A stretch of 28,709 nt of DNA from JAUYIW01 sp043818555 (lineage in GTDB: Bacteria; Patescibacteriota; Patescibacteriia; UBA9934): positions 1-28,709 of the forward strand of contig JBDRFP010000018.1 in assembly GCA_043818555.1 (NCBI GenBank), given 5' to 3'. The position numbers were made by a program, and so were the translations under genes. A model generated the notes under the pieces. The model had not been told where the DNA came from. It saw nothing but the letters and a program-made list of their open reading frames with translations, and made no database searches. Below, one piece after another: positions 1 to 7,345 of this stretch (positions are counted from its first letter, which is position 1; every line of letters starts with the position of its first letter).

Positions 1-21
1 GCCTGCGCTCGCCCGGCATTA

Positions 22-112
22 GGTCCAGCATATGTCAGGGCATTTTGGACTACTTTCGTCTTTAAAGGATACGAAAGTGTTCAAAATGCTATTTCCTGAC
101 TCCTGCCGGACC
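22..112. repeat. Long imperfect inverted repeat
   Basis: The arm at 41-59 is largely complementary to 71-88, around an 11-base loop. Shorter outer matches (35-39 with 95-99, and 22-26 with 108-112) extend the structure. It lies just upstream of scpA. I see no convincing coding sequence in 1-182. It has no T-run like a terminator, so its role is open; it may be an intergenic palindrome. Confidence 0.6.
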
Positions 113-167
113 AAAGCCAGGCGTGCTCGGAAGGTCGGCGAGGGGGATGGTGAAAACGCTGAAAATC

Positions 168-176
168 TGATAAAAT
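168..176 (+). promoter_or_regulatory. Extended -10 promoter of scpA
   Basis: TGATAAAAT is an extended -10 (TGn followed by TAAAAT). Its last base is only six bases before the scpA ATG. Transcription would start at or next to the start codon, so the mRNA is probably leaderless. No good -35 is visible, which is usual for extended -10 promoters. Confidence 0.5.
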
Positions 177-182
177 AGATCC

Positions 183-884
183 ATGACATTCAAGGTCGAA
201 CAAGGCGAGTTTAAAGGTCCTTTAGGGCTGCTTTTGGAACTTTTAGATTCGCGGAAGCTGGAAATTAAGGACGTGGCACTTGCCGAGATCGCTGACGAGT
301 ACCTCAAGTATCTTGATGTAAATAAGGTCGAACCTGAAGAATTGGCAGACTTCCTTGTTGTTGCCTCAAAGCTCATTTATTTGAAAAGTCGAGAGCTCAT
401 GCCGTACCTTCGAATCGAGGAAGAGGAGGAGGAAGTTGCGTCGCTTGAAGATCAGCTACGACTTTACAGAATGTTCGTTGAATCTGCAGAGAAGCTTGAA
501 GAGATGTATTCAGGAAAGCGTCATGCGTTCGCACGCCCGTTTGTGCGCGTTAGAATCGAAGAACCGAGCTTTGTAGCGCCGGAAGATGTGACGATTTCGA
601 GCCTGCATAACGCGTTTGAGTCGTTAATGAGAAAGCTGGAACCATTTTTTGAGCTTCAGAAAACATCTATCAAGCGAATTAAATCGGTTGAGGAAAGAAT
701 TGGCGAGCTCACGCGTGCAATTAAAAGTCGCGCTAGCATGAAGTTTGGCGAGGTGGTGGCCGGCGCTTCAAGCAAAGCCGAAGTTGTGGTAAGCTTTTTG
801 GCGTTACTTGAGTTAATGCGGCGGCAAATTGTGTCGGCAAAGCAGGCAAGAAAGACAGGCGAGATCGTAATTCAGAGAACATAA
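183..884 (+). CDS. scpA: Segregation and condensation protein A
   Basis: This is the kleisin subunit of the SMC-ScpAB condensin, which compacts and separates the nucleoid. The N-terminus carries the family signature: a GPLGLLLELL stretch at about residues 12-21 followed by the EIKDVALAEIADEYLKYL-type helix. The middle (about 75-85) is an acidic glutamate-rich linker, and the C-terminal 80 residues look like the winged-helix part that binds the SMC head. At 233 residues the length is normal. The ATG is right behind an extended -10 box and has no Shine-Dalgarno. scpB follows after a repeat-filled gap of about 117 bases, the usual scpA-scpB order. No smc gene is in the window. The family assignment is secure. 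Confidence 0.93.
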   Translation: MTFKVEQGEFKGPLGLLLELLDSRKLEIKDVALAEIADEYLKYLDVNKVEPEELADFLVVASKLIYLKSRELMPYLRIEEEEEEVASLEDQLRLYRMFVESAEKLEEMYSGKRHAFARPFVRVRIEEPSFVAPEDVTISSLHNAFESLMRKLEPFFELQKTSIKRIKSVEERIGELTRAIKSRASMKFGEVVAGASSKAEVVVSFLALLELMRRQIVSAKQARKTGEIVIQRT

Positions 885-888
885 TGAT

Positions 889-989
889 TTGTCATCCTGA
901 ACGATCGTTTATCGATTAGTGATGGATCTTTGGCAGCTAGCAGGCGAAAGATTCTTTGTCGCCGAGAGGCAAGCTCCTCAGAATGACAA
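889..989. repeat. TTGTCATCCTGA palindromic element, copy 1
   Basis: The ends are near-perfect inverted repeats: TTGTCATCCTGA at 889-900 and TCAGAATGACAA at 978-989. The interior resembles the copies at 19052-19128 and, reversed, 9529-9636; the stretch after the left end (AACGATCGTTT...GGATC) is shared closely with the 9529 copy. It fills the scpA-scpB spacer. From general knowledge it resembles a 'GTCATCCTGAGCGAA...' intergenic repeat seen in many bacterial phyla. No protein is encoded. Confidence 0.8.
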
Positions 990-1001
990 TAAGTGAATAC
1001 T

Positions 1002-1559
1002 ATGAACCAACTTGAAGCGAAAATTGAAGCAATATTATTTCTGTCGACCAGACCGGTTTCGTTTACAAAGATGGCAAAGATGCTTGGAGTTAAAGAAGCT
1101 GAAGCTCGCGATGCGGTCGATAAGCTCGCAGAGTCTCGAAACACTACCGAGTCTGGAATCAGTGTAATCGTTGGCGACTCAGCGGCAGAATTAGGATCGA
1201 ATCCTGACTTTGCAGATATTACGCAGAAGATGAGCAAAGAAGAGACCGAAGCCGAGCTTACGCGCCCGCAACTTGAAACTCTTACAATCGTTGCCTACCG
1301 CAGCCCAATCACCAAAGCGGAAATTGAACACATCCGCGGAGTTAATTGTAGTATAATCCTTCGGAACCTTTTAATGCGCGGACTCATAATCGAAAAAGAA
1401 GACAAGGATCGCCTGCAGCCGATTTATTCGTTGTCAACTGAGATGCTCCGGCACCTGGGTGTGTCGAAGACTATCGATCTTCCTGATTTTGATAAATTTA
1501 ATAAAAATGAGAAAATCGATGGAATGCTCGCATCGGGGGTTGAAGAACCTAGCCCCTAA
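1002..1559 (+). CDS. scpB: Segregation and condensation protein B
   Basis: ScpB is the winged-helix partner of ScpA in the SMC condensin; a dimer of it binds the kleisin. The start MNQLEAKIEAILFLSTRPVSF is the typical ScpB N-terminus ('IEAILFxS..P'). A second winged-helix segment (LTRPQLETLTIVAYRSPITKAEIEHIRG, about residues 87-114) matches the family's most conserved region. I chose the ATG at 1002; an in-frame GTG at 993 would add only three residues. The protein is about 185 residues, normal for the family. The tail after about residue 160 is short and polar. It is co-directional with scpA and probably co-transcribed through the repeat. Confidence 0.92.
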   Translation: MNQLEAKIEAILFLSTRPVSFTKMAKMLGVKEAEARDAVDKLAESRNTTESGISVIVGDSAAELGSNPDFADITQKMSKEETEAELTRPQLETLTIVAYRSPITKAEIEHIRGVNCSIILRNLLMRGLIIEKEDKDRLQPIYSLSTEMLRHLGVSKTIDLPDFDKFNKNEKIDGMLASGVEEPSP

Positions 1560-1568
1560 AACCTAAAA

Positions 1569-2552
1569 ATGCTCTTCAAACTAATAGGACAATTCATAAT
1601 GACCGCAGCTATTTTTCAGCTCCTTCCGGCCGACGCTGCTTATTTTGAGTGGCAGGCAGGAGTAGGGGAATTTCCTGTTGATTTTTTATATTCCGAAGTT
1701 GCTGTGGCGCAAATTCCTGTGTTGCCCGATGCTGAAGATCGTGAAGTGCCTGAATACCCGGTTAAGGTCGACACTGACTCGTACGGGATTGTTACGAGCG
1801 CGGAAAGTGCGTTGGTGGTTGACGCTGTTAGCGGTATGACCTTGCTTGCAAAGCATCCCTACCAGGTTCGCTCCATTGGTAGCGTCACAAAGTTGATGAG
1901 CGCGTTGGTATTTATGGACACCGCTCCTGACTTGTCGCAAATCGTAACGCTCGACCCTGCACTCGATTTGGTTGAGGGCGGGCGGGTGTACTTGGCATTT
2001 TACGATGGATTAACTCTTGATGATGTACTTGGGGCAAGCCTAGTGGGGTCGGACAATACCGCAACCGAAGCGCTTATAAGGTTTTCAGGACTCGCAAAGG
2101 AGGATTTTGTCGAGCTGATGAACCAGAAGGCCGTTGAGCTTGGGATGATCGACACGGAATTTACTGATCCAACGGGAATAGATCCTGGGAATATCTCAAC
2201 TGCCAGCGACTTGGTTAAGCTTCTTGTTGCGGTTGAGGAAATCGAAATTCTAAAAAAATACATGACCACCGCAACGCTCACAGTTGAACATTTAAGCGGG
2301 CGGTTGGTGACCATTGAGAATACCAACCAGCTGTTGGAAAGTTTTCTGAATGAGGGCGAGTATGAAGTCACTGCCGGGAAGACCGGCTATTTGCCACAGG
2401 CCGGTTATGTGCTCACGAGCGCCGTGGAGCAGGCCGGGAACAAGATTTATGTGATTGTGCTCGGGTCGGACTCGAAGGAGTCGCGCGTGCAGGAAGTGAA
2501 GGGGCTGGCGAGTTGGGCTTTCCGAGTTTTCAAGTGGCCAAACTCGGAATGA
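1569..2552 (+). CDS. D-alanyl-D-alanine carboxypeptidase, peptidase S11 family
   Basis: A secreted or anchored penicillin-binding-type hydrolase that would trim the terminal D-Ala from peptidoglycan stem peptides. All three active-site motifs are present in order and spacing: SVTK at residues 105-108 (nucleophilic serine and general base), SDN at 161-163 and KTG at 271-273. The first 25 residues are hydrophobic and end in ADAA, consistent with a signal peptide or anchor. A proline- and acid-rich linker (about 45-75) precedes the catalytic domain. At 327 residues it lacks room for the full C-terminal beta domain of E. coli DacA. It starts ten bases after scpB. Its stop codon TGA lies at the first bases of a CCAAT-type repeat. 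The endogenous substrate is inferred from the family. Confidence 0.88.
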   Translation: MLFKLIGQFIMTAAIFQLLPADAAYFEWQAGVGEFPVDFLYSEVAVAQIPVLPDAEDREVPEYPVKVDTDSYGIVTSAESALVVDAVSGMTLLAKHPYQVRSIGSVTKLMSALVFMDTAPDLSQIVTLDPALDLVEGGRVYLAFYDGLTLDDVLGASLVGSDNTATEALIRFSGLAKEDFVELMNQKAVELGMIDTEFTDPTGIDPGNISTASDLVKLLVAVEEIEILKKYMTTATLTVEHLSGRLVTIENTNQLLESFLNEGEYEVTAGKTGYLPQAGYVLTSAVEQAGNKIYVIVLGSDSKESRVQEVKGLASWAFRVFKWPNSE

Positions 2553-2602
2553 CCAATCCACAAGCACCCAATTCCCAATGAATCCTCAATGACCAATTAT
2601 CA
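2548..2602. repeat. CCAAT-type heptad repeat, one arm only
   Basis: CAAT words recur mostly every seven bases (CAATCCA, CAATTCC, CAATGAC). The array begins on the upstream stop codon (AATGACCAAT) and runs up to the next ATG (CAATGATC). It fills the whole spacer between the carboxypeptidase and the next gene. Unlike the copies at 7230 and 17704, no inverted partner arm is present. Confidence 0.75.
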
Positions 2603-3094
2603 ATGATCGATACTGTCGTACAATTTCTTAGTCAATTTCCAACATGGCTGGCGACGATTATTTTGGCAGCACTACCGATTACTGAATTACGGCTCGCAAT
2701 CCCTGTTGCTGCGCATGTTTGGCTGATCGATCCGTTTAATGCGTTCGGGCTGTCGATCATCGGAAATTTTCTCCCATTTTTCCCACTCTACTACGGCCTT
2801 AACGGATTGCGCCGACTAACTGCCAAATACGCTCCGTGGCTTACGCGCGTGATCGACTCATCTGTCGCGAGGGCTGAAGGTAGAGTAAAAGAAAAATACG
2901 CCCGTTACGGAGCGCTTGCCTTGTTCTTGTTCACGGCCCTGCCACTGCCGTTTACCGGACTTTGGACCGCCACCCTCGCGGCCGTCGCCTTGAAAATTCC
3001 TGTGCGGCACGCTTTAGTTGGCGAGGTTTTAGGAATCATCACAGCCGGAATAATCGTGTCGATTTTAAGCGTTAGTGCCGATGTGATGTTCTAG
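2603..3094 (+). CDS. Small membrane protein of the 'putative small multidrug export' family
   Basis: A 163-residue integral membrane protein. Hydrophobic segments cover about residues 10-27, 40-65, 103-127 and 138-160. The early ELRLAIPVA motif (about 28-36) and the GNFLPFFPLYYGL stretch match the COG2426/PF06695 family, which is annotated as small multidrug export but is functionally unproven. A charged loop (about 68-100, ARAEGRVKEKYARYG) separates the two hydrophobic halves. The start sits inside the CCAAT repeat with no Shine-Dalgarno. It ends tail-to-tail with the next gene, sharing a CTAG. The family call is good; transported substrate unknown. Confidence 0.75.
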   Translation: MIDTVVQFLSQFPTWLATIILAALPITELRLAIPVAAHVWLIDPFNAFGLSIIGNFLPFFPLYYGLNGLRRLTAKYAPWLTRVIDSSVARAEGRVKEKYARYGALALFLFTALPLPFTGLWTATLAAVALKIPVRHALVGEVLGIITAGIIVSILSVSADVMF

Positions 3095-3552
3095 AGCGAA
3101 CTCACTAACGCTACAACAATACCGACCTGCAGAATTAGCCCATGTCTGAGTTTTACATCTTTGTAGCGCGTAACGAAAAAGTCATGAAAAAACCAATGAA
3201 GGCCGTTGACCTTTTTTAAATATTTACTTTTTGTTACGTCGAACATGCCAACTAGAAGATCGGGTAGTACGCTGCCGGCGATTGCTGCCGAAACTGCCAT
3301 TGTGCTGGTTGTGTGGTCAAGGTTGAAAATGAAAAGCGCAAGCATCATGGCAATCAACGAGTCGATAGAACCGTAACGAACTGCGGTTTTCTTTTTTTTA
3401 TGTACGCGGAACTGCTCGGAAATAAAAGCATCGCCATGAGGGATCATGTCGACAAGTAGATGTGATGCAATCCCAAGCGCGAATCCAAGCAGCGGAGTTC
3501 CAACGCTGAATCCAATAACCGCGCCGATTGCTGTGTGAGTAGTAATAGTCAT
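3091..3552 (-). CDS. Membrane-bound metal-hydrolase-like protein (YdjM/DUF457 type)
   Basis: A 153-residue membrane protein. It starts MTITTHTAIGAVIGF, then SHLLVDMIPHGD (about 33-44) and GSVLPDLL, and later LHWFFHDF. These paired His/Asp motifs next to membrane helices are typical of the YdjM/DUF457 inner-membrane metal-dependent hydrolase group, whose substrates are largely unknown. I chose the ATG at 3552, not the in-frame ATG at 3618, because a TATACT -10 box (3579-3584) lies between them and the N-terminus then matches the family. It overlaps the stop of the convergent upstream gene. Family assignment moderate; function unknown. Confidence 0.6.
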   Translation of the reverse strand: MTITTHTAIGAVIGFSVGTPLLGFALGIASHLLVDMIPHGDAFISEQFRVHKKKKTAVRYGSIDSLIAMMLALFIFNLDHTTSTMAVSAAIAGSVLPDLLVGMFDVTKSKYLKKVNGLHWFFHDFFVTRYKDVKLRHGLILQVGIVVALVSSL

Positions 3553-3578
3553 CTTAGGATGTGTTCTAGCTCTAGGGG

Positions 3579-3584
3579 AGTATA
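3579..3584 (-). promoter_or_regulatory. -10 box upstream of the 3091-3552 gene
   Basis: TATACT on the minus strand, about 26 bases before the chosen ATG at 3552. The -35 region is weak. The box supports the downstream start over the ATG at 3618. Confidence 0.4.
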
Positions 3585-3632
3585 GCATAAGATTATGGAA
3601 AACAAAATACCCCCTCATAAGAGTGGATATTT

Positions 3633-3709
<77 letters not shown>

Positions 3710-3714
3710 GACGG

Positions 3715-3743
3715 ATAATATCGGAAATTATAATTATTGTCAA
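3715..3743 (-). promoter_or_regulatory. Promoter of initiator tRNA-Met
   Basis: On the minus strand a perfect -35 TTGACA (3738-3743) is followed by a 17-base spacer and TATTAT (3715-3720). The -10 ends five bases before the mature tRNA 5' end, so the primary transcript would have a leader of roughly zero to four bases. Confidence 0.8.
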
Positions 3744-3776
3744 GTAAAATGCGCGGCTGGCTTTTTGGTCACTATG

Positions 3777-3805
3777 TTGACTAAAATAGTAAAATCTGAT
3801 ATAGT
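3777..3805 (+). promoter_or_regulatory. Promoter of tRNA-Leu
   Basis: TTGACT (3777-3782), a 17-base spacer and TATAGT (3800-3805) preceded by TGa, an extended -10. The expected start is about seven bases before the tRNA. It faces away from the initiator tRNA promoter. Confidence 0.75.
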
Positions 3806-3818
3806 TTCCGCACATTTA

Positions 3819-3905
3819 GGGCGAGTGGCGGAACCGGTAGACGCGCAGGACTCAAAATCCTGTGGTGGCAACACCGTGAGGGTTCGAGTCCCTCCTCGCC
3901 CACCA
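3819..3905 (+). tRNA. tRNA-Leu (CAA)
   Basis: An 87-base class II tRNA with a long variable arm (around 3863-3880). The anticodon CAA is at 3853-3855 in the loop CTCAAAA. The acceptor GGGCGAG pairs with CTCGCCC, discriminator A is followed by encoded CCA. It decodes UUG. Confidence 0.95.
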
Positions 3906-3907
3906 AA

Positions 3908-4016
3908 AGAAACTCTAAATTCGAAATTTGAAATTCTAAATAAAATCCAAATAACAATCTAAAAAATCAAAGTTTAAATTTATTTAGAGTTTAGGATTTA
4001 GAGCTTAGAATTTAAT
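3908..4016. repeat. CTAAATT-type heptad inverted repeat
   Basis: The left arm repeats words such as CTAAATT, CGAAATT and TGAAATT every seven bases. The right arm (about 3977-4016) repeats TTTAGAG, TTTAGGA and CTTAGAA in the inverse sense. It fills the gap between two tRNAs. The same word family recurs at 8594-8680. A TAGAAT at 4006-4011 could serve as a -10 for the following tRNA. Confidence 0.75.
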
Positions 4017-4018
4017 AT

Positions 4019-4095
4019 GGCTGGGTAGCTCAGTTGGTTAGAGCGAAGGACTCATAAGCCTTAGGTCGTGGGTTCGAATCCCACCTCAGCCACCA
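4019..4095 (+). tRNA. tRNA with CAT anticodon, probably elongator tRNA-Met
   Basis: A 77-base cloverleaf with encoded CCA. The acceptor GGCTGGG pairs with CTCAGCC. The anticodon stem AAGGA/GCCTT has only two G-C pairs and an A31-G39 mismatch, so it is not an initiator. The U4-A69 pair resembles elongator tRNA-Met; tRNA-Ile with a lysidine-modified CAT is the alternative and cannot be fully excluded by eye. Confidence 0.88.
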
Positions 4096-4102
4096 AAAAG
4101 TT

Positions 4103-4127
4103 CTCTCACAGCGTGAGGGGATTTTTT
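4103..4127 (+). terminator. Rho-independent terminator after the tRNA pair
   Basis: A 7-bp stem (CTCTCAC with GTGAGGG, one G-U pair) with loop AGC, followed by ATTTTTT. It ends the tRNA-Leu/tRNA-Met transcript and insulates the exporter promoter. Confidence 0.8.
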
Positions 4128-4139
4128 GATTTGTTTACC

Positions 4140-4168
4140 TTGCTAACTTAGTGGTAAAGTGCTACACT
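4140..4168 (+). promoter_or_regulatory. Promoter of the adaptor-exporter operon
   Basis: TTGCTA (4140-4145), a 17-base spacer and TACACT (4163-4168) preceded by TGc, an extended -10. The ATG follows nine bases after the -10, so the transcript start falls within a few bases of the start codon. Confidence 0.65.
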
Positions 4169-4177
4169 CTTACTATT

Positions 4178-6034
4178 ATGAAACTACCGATTTCGAAGAT
4201 TTTAGGGTTATTAAAAAGCAAATGGTTCTGGATAATTGCAGTGATTGTGATTGTATTTACAGTCGCGATTTTTGTTTTGGCTGGACGAGGCGAAGACGCT
4301 GAATACGTGCTCGCAGAAGTTGAGCGCGGTTATTTGGTTCAGACAGTCGATGCCACCGGCGACCTGGAATCGCTCGATAAAGTTGACCTTTCTTTTCAAG
4401 CGTCCGGCAACGTGCAGGAGATTTTTGTAAGCGTCGGCGACGAAGTGGTGGCAGGAGATTATTTGGCAATTTTGGATGCTGATGAACTCACCGCGCAGGC
4501 AAACCAGGCTCAGCAGGCGGTAGACATTGCACAGGCTAATCTTGATTTGGAAATTACCGGAGCAGCGTCGGAGACGATTGCGGTTAAAATGGCAGACGTT
4601 AGAATTGCCGAGGCATCGCACAGGGCTGCAGAATCGAACTACACTCATATTCAAACAACCGAGGCGGCCGCAGTTACAACTGCCGAGATTGCCTATGAGA
4701 CCGAACAGGACGATTACGATAATACGCTGGCATCGAATATACTCGATTTGTCAGATTCAAAAGAGGATTATGTAAACGCAATGAAGTCAGCAATGGTCGA
4801 AGTGCGAGCAGGACTTTCTGACGCCGACCAGGTTCTTGGTATTGAAAATCCACTTTTGAATTACGGGTTTGAAAAAATCTTGTCAGGAACAAATCCGCAG
4901 GCATTAACGGATGCGAACAGGTGGTTCGGTTTCGCGCAAGACAGTCGCGACGATGCAGAGGATGCGGTTTTTGTACTAAGTGCTGACAGCACCGACGAGG
5001 AGTTAAGCTCCGCATCTGACTTGGTAGAAGACGCGCTTTATGACGCTGCGCTAACACTTCTTTACACACATCAGGTTCTCGACGCTACTACGCTTGAGAC
5101 CAGTGATTTTTCAACTGCAGATTTGCTTGTGTTGAAAACCACGATTAACACGGCGCGCACGCAGATTCAAACTGAAGAAGCTGCATTTTTTACTGATAAG
5201 CAATCCTACGAAAACGCTAAGATCGACACCAGCATCGCCGAGGTGAATGCTTACAACGATTTGGTTGCCGCTGAGCAGGCCTACATTAAGGCGCTTGCGC
5301 AAGAGGCGAGTAACGTTGCTTCTTATTCTGCGGCACTTGACGAATCTGCCGCGTCGCTTGAGAAAGCCGAAGCAATGCTTGCCGAGCTTATTGCTGGCCC
5401 ACGATCGGTCGACCTGGCCGCATATTACGCCGATGTACGCCGAGCTCAGGCTGATTTAGACGCTGCGCTCGCTAGGCTTGCCGCAGCCGAGATTGTTAGC
5501 CCAATCGACGGCCGAGTAACAAACATTGCAATCGAAGTTGGTGAACAGGCAACGGCAGCAACAAAGGTAATTACAATTCAAACTATTGAAGACCACTTCC
5601 AAATTGTACTCAATGTTTCAGAATCTGACATTGCTAAAGTTTCACTCAACGACCCTGCAGAAATTACATTTGATGCTTTCGGCGACGACATGATAGTAAA
5701 TGGCTATGTTGGAACCATCGATCCGGCTGAAGAGATGATTGAGAGCGTTGTGTACTATCAGGTTGGAATCTTCTTTAGCGACGAAGTTACGCTCGAAATT
5801 AAGCCGGGGATGTCAGCCGATGTTATTATTACCACGGAAGAGATTGCGGATACCTTGTTTGTGCCTCGTCGTGCGGTTCTTGAAGCTGACGACGGCTCTC
5901 GTTATGTCCGCGTGCCTAAGCTTCGAGGATACGATGAAGTTACAGTTGAGGTTGGCTTGAAGGCAGATGAAGGAAGGATTGAGATTCTATCCGGCGTTGA
6001 GGAAGGAGAAGAAATTATTGTTACCATACGGTAG
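4178..6034 (+). CDS. HlyD/MacA-type efflux adaptor with very long helical hairpin
   Basis: This is the membrane-anchored adaptor of a MacAB/YknXYZ-like exporter. Residues 16-36 form the single transmembrane anchor. A split lipoyl domain follows: first half about 58-102 (QASGNVQEIFVSVGDEVVAG), second half about 437-470 (AEIVSPIDGRVTNIAIEVGE). Between them lie about 330 alanine- and glutamate-rich residues predicted as helical hairpin. A beta-barrel and membrane-proximal domain occupy 470-618 (IKPGMSADVIITT). MacA proteins are usually under 400 residues, so at 618 the hairpin is greatly enlarged. I chose the ATG at 4178, not the GTG at 4151, because the promoter lies between them. The ATPase and permease follow. 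With no sign of an outer membrane here, the hairpin may reach through the wall or S-layer; that is speculation. Confidence 0.85.
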   Translation: MKLPISKILGLLKSKWFWIIAVIVIVFTVAIFVLAGRGEDAEYVLAEVERGYLVQTVDATGDLESLDKVDLSFQASGNVQEIFVSVGDEVVAGDYLAILDADELTAQANQAQQAVDIAQANLDLEITGAASETIAVKMADVRIAEASHRAAESNYTHIQTTEAAAVTTAEIAYETEQDDYDNTLASNILDLSDSKEDYVNAMKSAMVEVRAGLSDADQVLGIENPLLNYGFEKILSGTNPQALTDANRWFGFAQDSRDDAEDAVFVLSADSTDEELSSASDLVEDALYDAALTLLYTHQVLDATTLETSDFSTADLLVLKTTINTARTQIQTEEAAFFTDKQSYENAKIDTSIAEVNAYNDLVAAEQAYIKALAQEASNVASYSAALDESAASLEKAEAMLAELIAGPRSVDLAAYYADVRRAQADLDAALARLAAAEIVSPIDGRVTNIAIEVGEQATAATKVITIQTIEDHFQIVLNVSESDIAKVSLNDPAEITFDAFGDDMIVNGYVGTIDPAEEMIESVVYYQVGIFFSDEVTLEIKPGMSADVIITTEEIADTLFVPRRAVLEADDGSRYVRVPKLRGYDEVTVEVGLKADEGRIEILSGVEEGEEIIVTIR

Positions 6035-6040
6035 GGCTTA

Positions 6041-6516
6041 AATGATCAATTCACAAGAACCCAATGAGCAGTGAATTTCCAATATCCAATGACCAATCCG
6101 GTTCGACGCGGATTTATGACCTAACTGAACGGACTGCAAGATTCGGTGAGGATGTTATCGACTTCGTTAACAGCTTGGGGAAGAACGATATTAATCGGGT
6201 TTTAGGAAATCAAGTACTCCGATCTGGAACAGGCATCGGCGCGAATTACATGGATGCGGACGAGGCAGAATCAAAAAAGGACTTTCAACACAAGATTGCG
6301 TTATGCAAGAAAGAGGCGAAAGAGACAATGCATTGGCTGCGGATGATCGTAAGAGCAAATTCCAGTCGAGCTGAGGATTGTAAAAAGTTGTCTCAGGAAG
6401 CAGGGGAACTTGTACGGATTTTTTCGAGAAGCCTTTTGACAAGCAGAAAGAAATCGAATTGATAGATTGGACATTGGATATTCATTGGGAATTGGTTACT
6501 TGGACATTGGGAATTT
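6041..6516. repeat. CCAAT heptad inverted repeat with a gene in its loop
   Basis: The left arm at 6041-6100 (AATGATCAATTC, CCAATGACCAAT) and the right arm at about 6465-6516 (GATTGGACATTGG, GGAATTGGTTACTTGG) are inverted copies of the CCAAT family. The right arm ends on the ATG of the ABC ATPase. The four-helix-bundle gene lies between the arms, and its first dozen codons are written in the left arm. Confidence 0.75.
6064..6462 (+). CDS. Four-helix-bundle protein (S23/IVS type)
   Basis: A 132-residue protein of the TIGR02436/PF05635 family, known from proteins encoded in 23S rRNA intervening sequences and found free in many genomes. Visible family features are a helix with a YDLTERTARFGEDVIDFV pattern (about 18-35), then VLRSGTGIGANYMDADEAESKKDFQHKIALCKKEAKETMHWL (about 52-94), the most conserved block. 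These proteins form pentamers of four-helix bundles; the cellular role is unclear. Residues 2-12 are encoded by the CCAAT repeat and probably do not belong to the conserved fold; no later in-frame ATG precedes the domain. The gene interrupts an exporter operon, which suggests insertion. Confidence 0.88.
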   Translation: MSSEFPISNDQSGSTRIYDLTERTARFGEDVIDFVNSLGKNDINRVLGNQVLRSGTGIGANYMDADEAESKKDFQHKIALCKKEAKETMHWLRMIVRANSSRAEDCKKLSQEAGELVRIFSRSLLTSRKKSN

Positions 6517-7233
6517 ATGAAAGCCCCGCTTATTGAGCTCAAGGACTTGAGCAAAAAATTTGTAAACGGAGAAGTTGTGACGCCTGTTTTGCACGGCGTC
6601 ACGCTTAATATTGAGGAAGGTGAGTTTGTGGCGCTGATGGGTCCAAGCGGATCTGGTAAATCTACACTCATGCATATTTTAGGTTTTCTTGATCGACTAA
6701 CTGCCGGCAGTTACATGTTTAAAGGCAAAGATGTTTCAACACTGGCTGATGATGAATTGGCGTTGCTCAGGCGCGACGAAGCCGGATTTGTGTTCCAGTT
6801 TTTTAACCTGCTTGCCAACGCTTCTGTAATTGAAAATGTAATGCTCCCAATGATGTATTCCGAAATTGCGCGCGGTCAGCGCCGTCGCAAAGGGCTCGAA
6901 GCGCTTAACGAAGTTGGGCTTGAACACAGGATTGATCATAAGGCAAGCCAGGTGTCGGGCGGCGAGCGTCAGCGCGTTGCCATTGCTCGGGCGCTTGTAA
7001 ACAATCCGTCCGTTATTTTTGCCGATGAGCCAACAGGAAATTTGGACACCAAATCAGGGCTCGAGATTCTCAAAATCTTCCAAAGACTCAATAATGAAGG
7101 GCATACGATAATTATGGTCACGCACGAACAGGAGGCGGCCGAATTTGCCAGACGAATTATTAGAATCCGGGACGGGGATATTATTTCAGATGAGAAGGTA
7201 GGGAAGAGAAGGACATCTAACTTTACTAAATGA
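6517..7233 (+). CDS. ABC transporter ATP-binding protein, MacB/LolD type
   Basis: The 238-residue ATPase subunit that powers the neighbouring permease. Walker A GPSGSGKS is at 42-49, the Q-loop glutamine at 94, signature VSGGERQRVAIARAL at 146-160, Walker B VIFADEPTGNLD at 166-177 and the H-loop MVTHEQ near 202-207. This is the type 3 (MacB/LolCDE/FtsE-like) subfamily, which moves cargo by mechanotransmission rather than through a membrane pore. The ATG is the end of a CCAAT repeat arm and has no Shine-Dalgarno. Its stop TGA lies in the first bases of the next repeat. Substrate not inferable. Confidence 0.95.
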   Translation: MKAPLIELKDLSKKFVNGEVVTPVLHGVTLNIEEGEFVALMGPSGSGKSTLMHILGFLDRLTAGSYMFKGKDVSTLADDELALLRRDEAGFVFQFFNLLANASVIENVMLPMMYSEIARGQRRRKGLEALNEVGLEHRIDHKASQVSGGERQRVAIARALVNNPSVIFADEPTGNLDTKSGLEILKIFQRLNNEGHTIIMVTHEQEAAEFARRIIRIRDGDIISDEKVGKRRTSNFTK

Positions 7234-7345
7234 CCAATTCACAAGTACCCAATGACCAATAAATATCCAATGCACAATAACCAATTGGGGATTGAAAATT
7301 GGGAATTCATTGGGGATTGGTTGCTTGGTCATTGGAAATTAATTT
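7230..7345. repeat. CCAAT heptad inverted repeat filling an operon spacer
   Basis: The left arm begins on the ATPase stop (AATGACCAATTCACAAG) and the right arm (ATTGGGGATTGG, TTGGTCATTGG) ends just before the permease ATG. The two arms are imperfectly complementary, so the RNA would fold with stop and start codons close together. CAAT words recur mainly every seven bases. Confidence 0.8.

Noticed and set aside
89..376. Minus-strand open frame over the scpA start
   Set aside because: It is antisense to scpA and overlaps the hairpin region; it has no family features.
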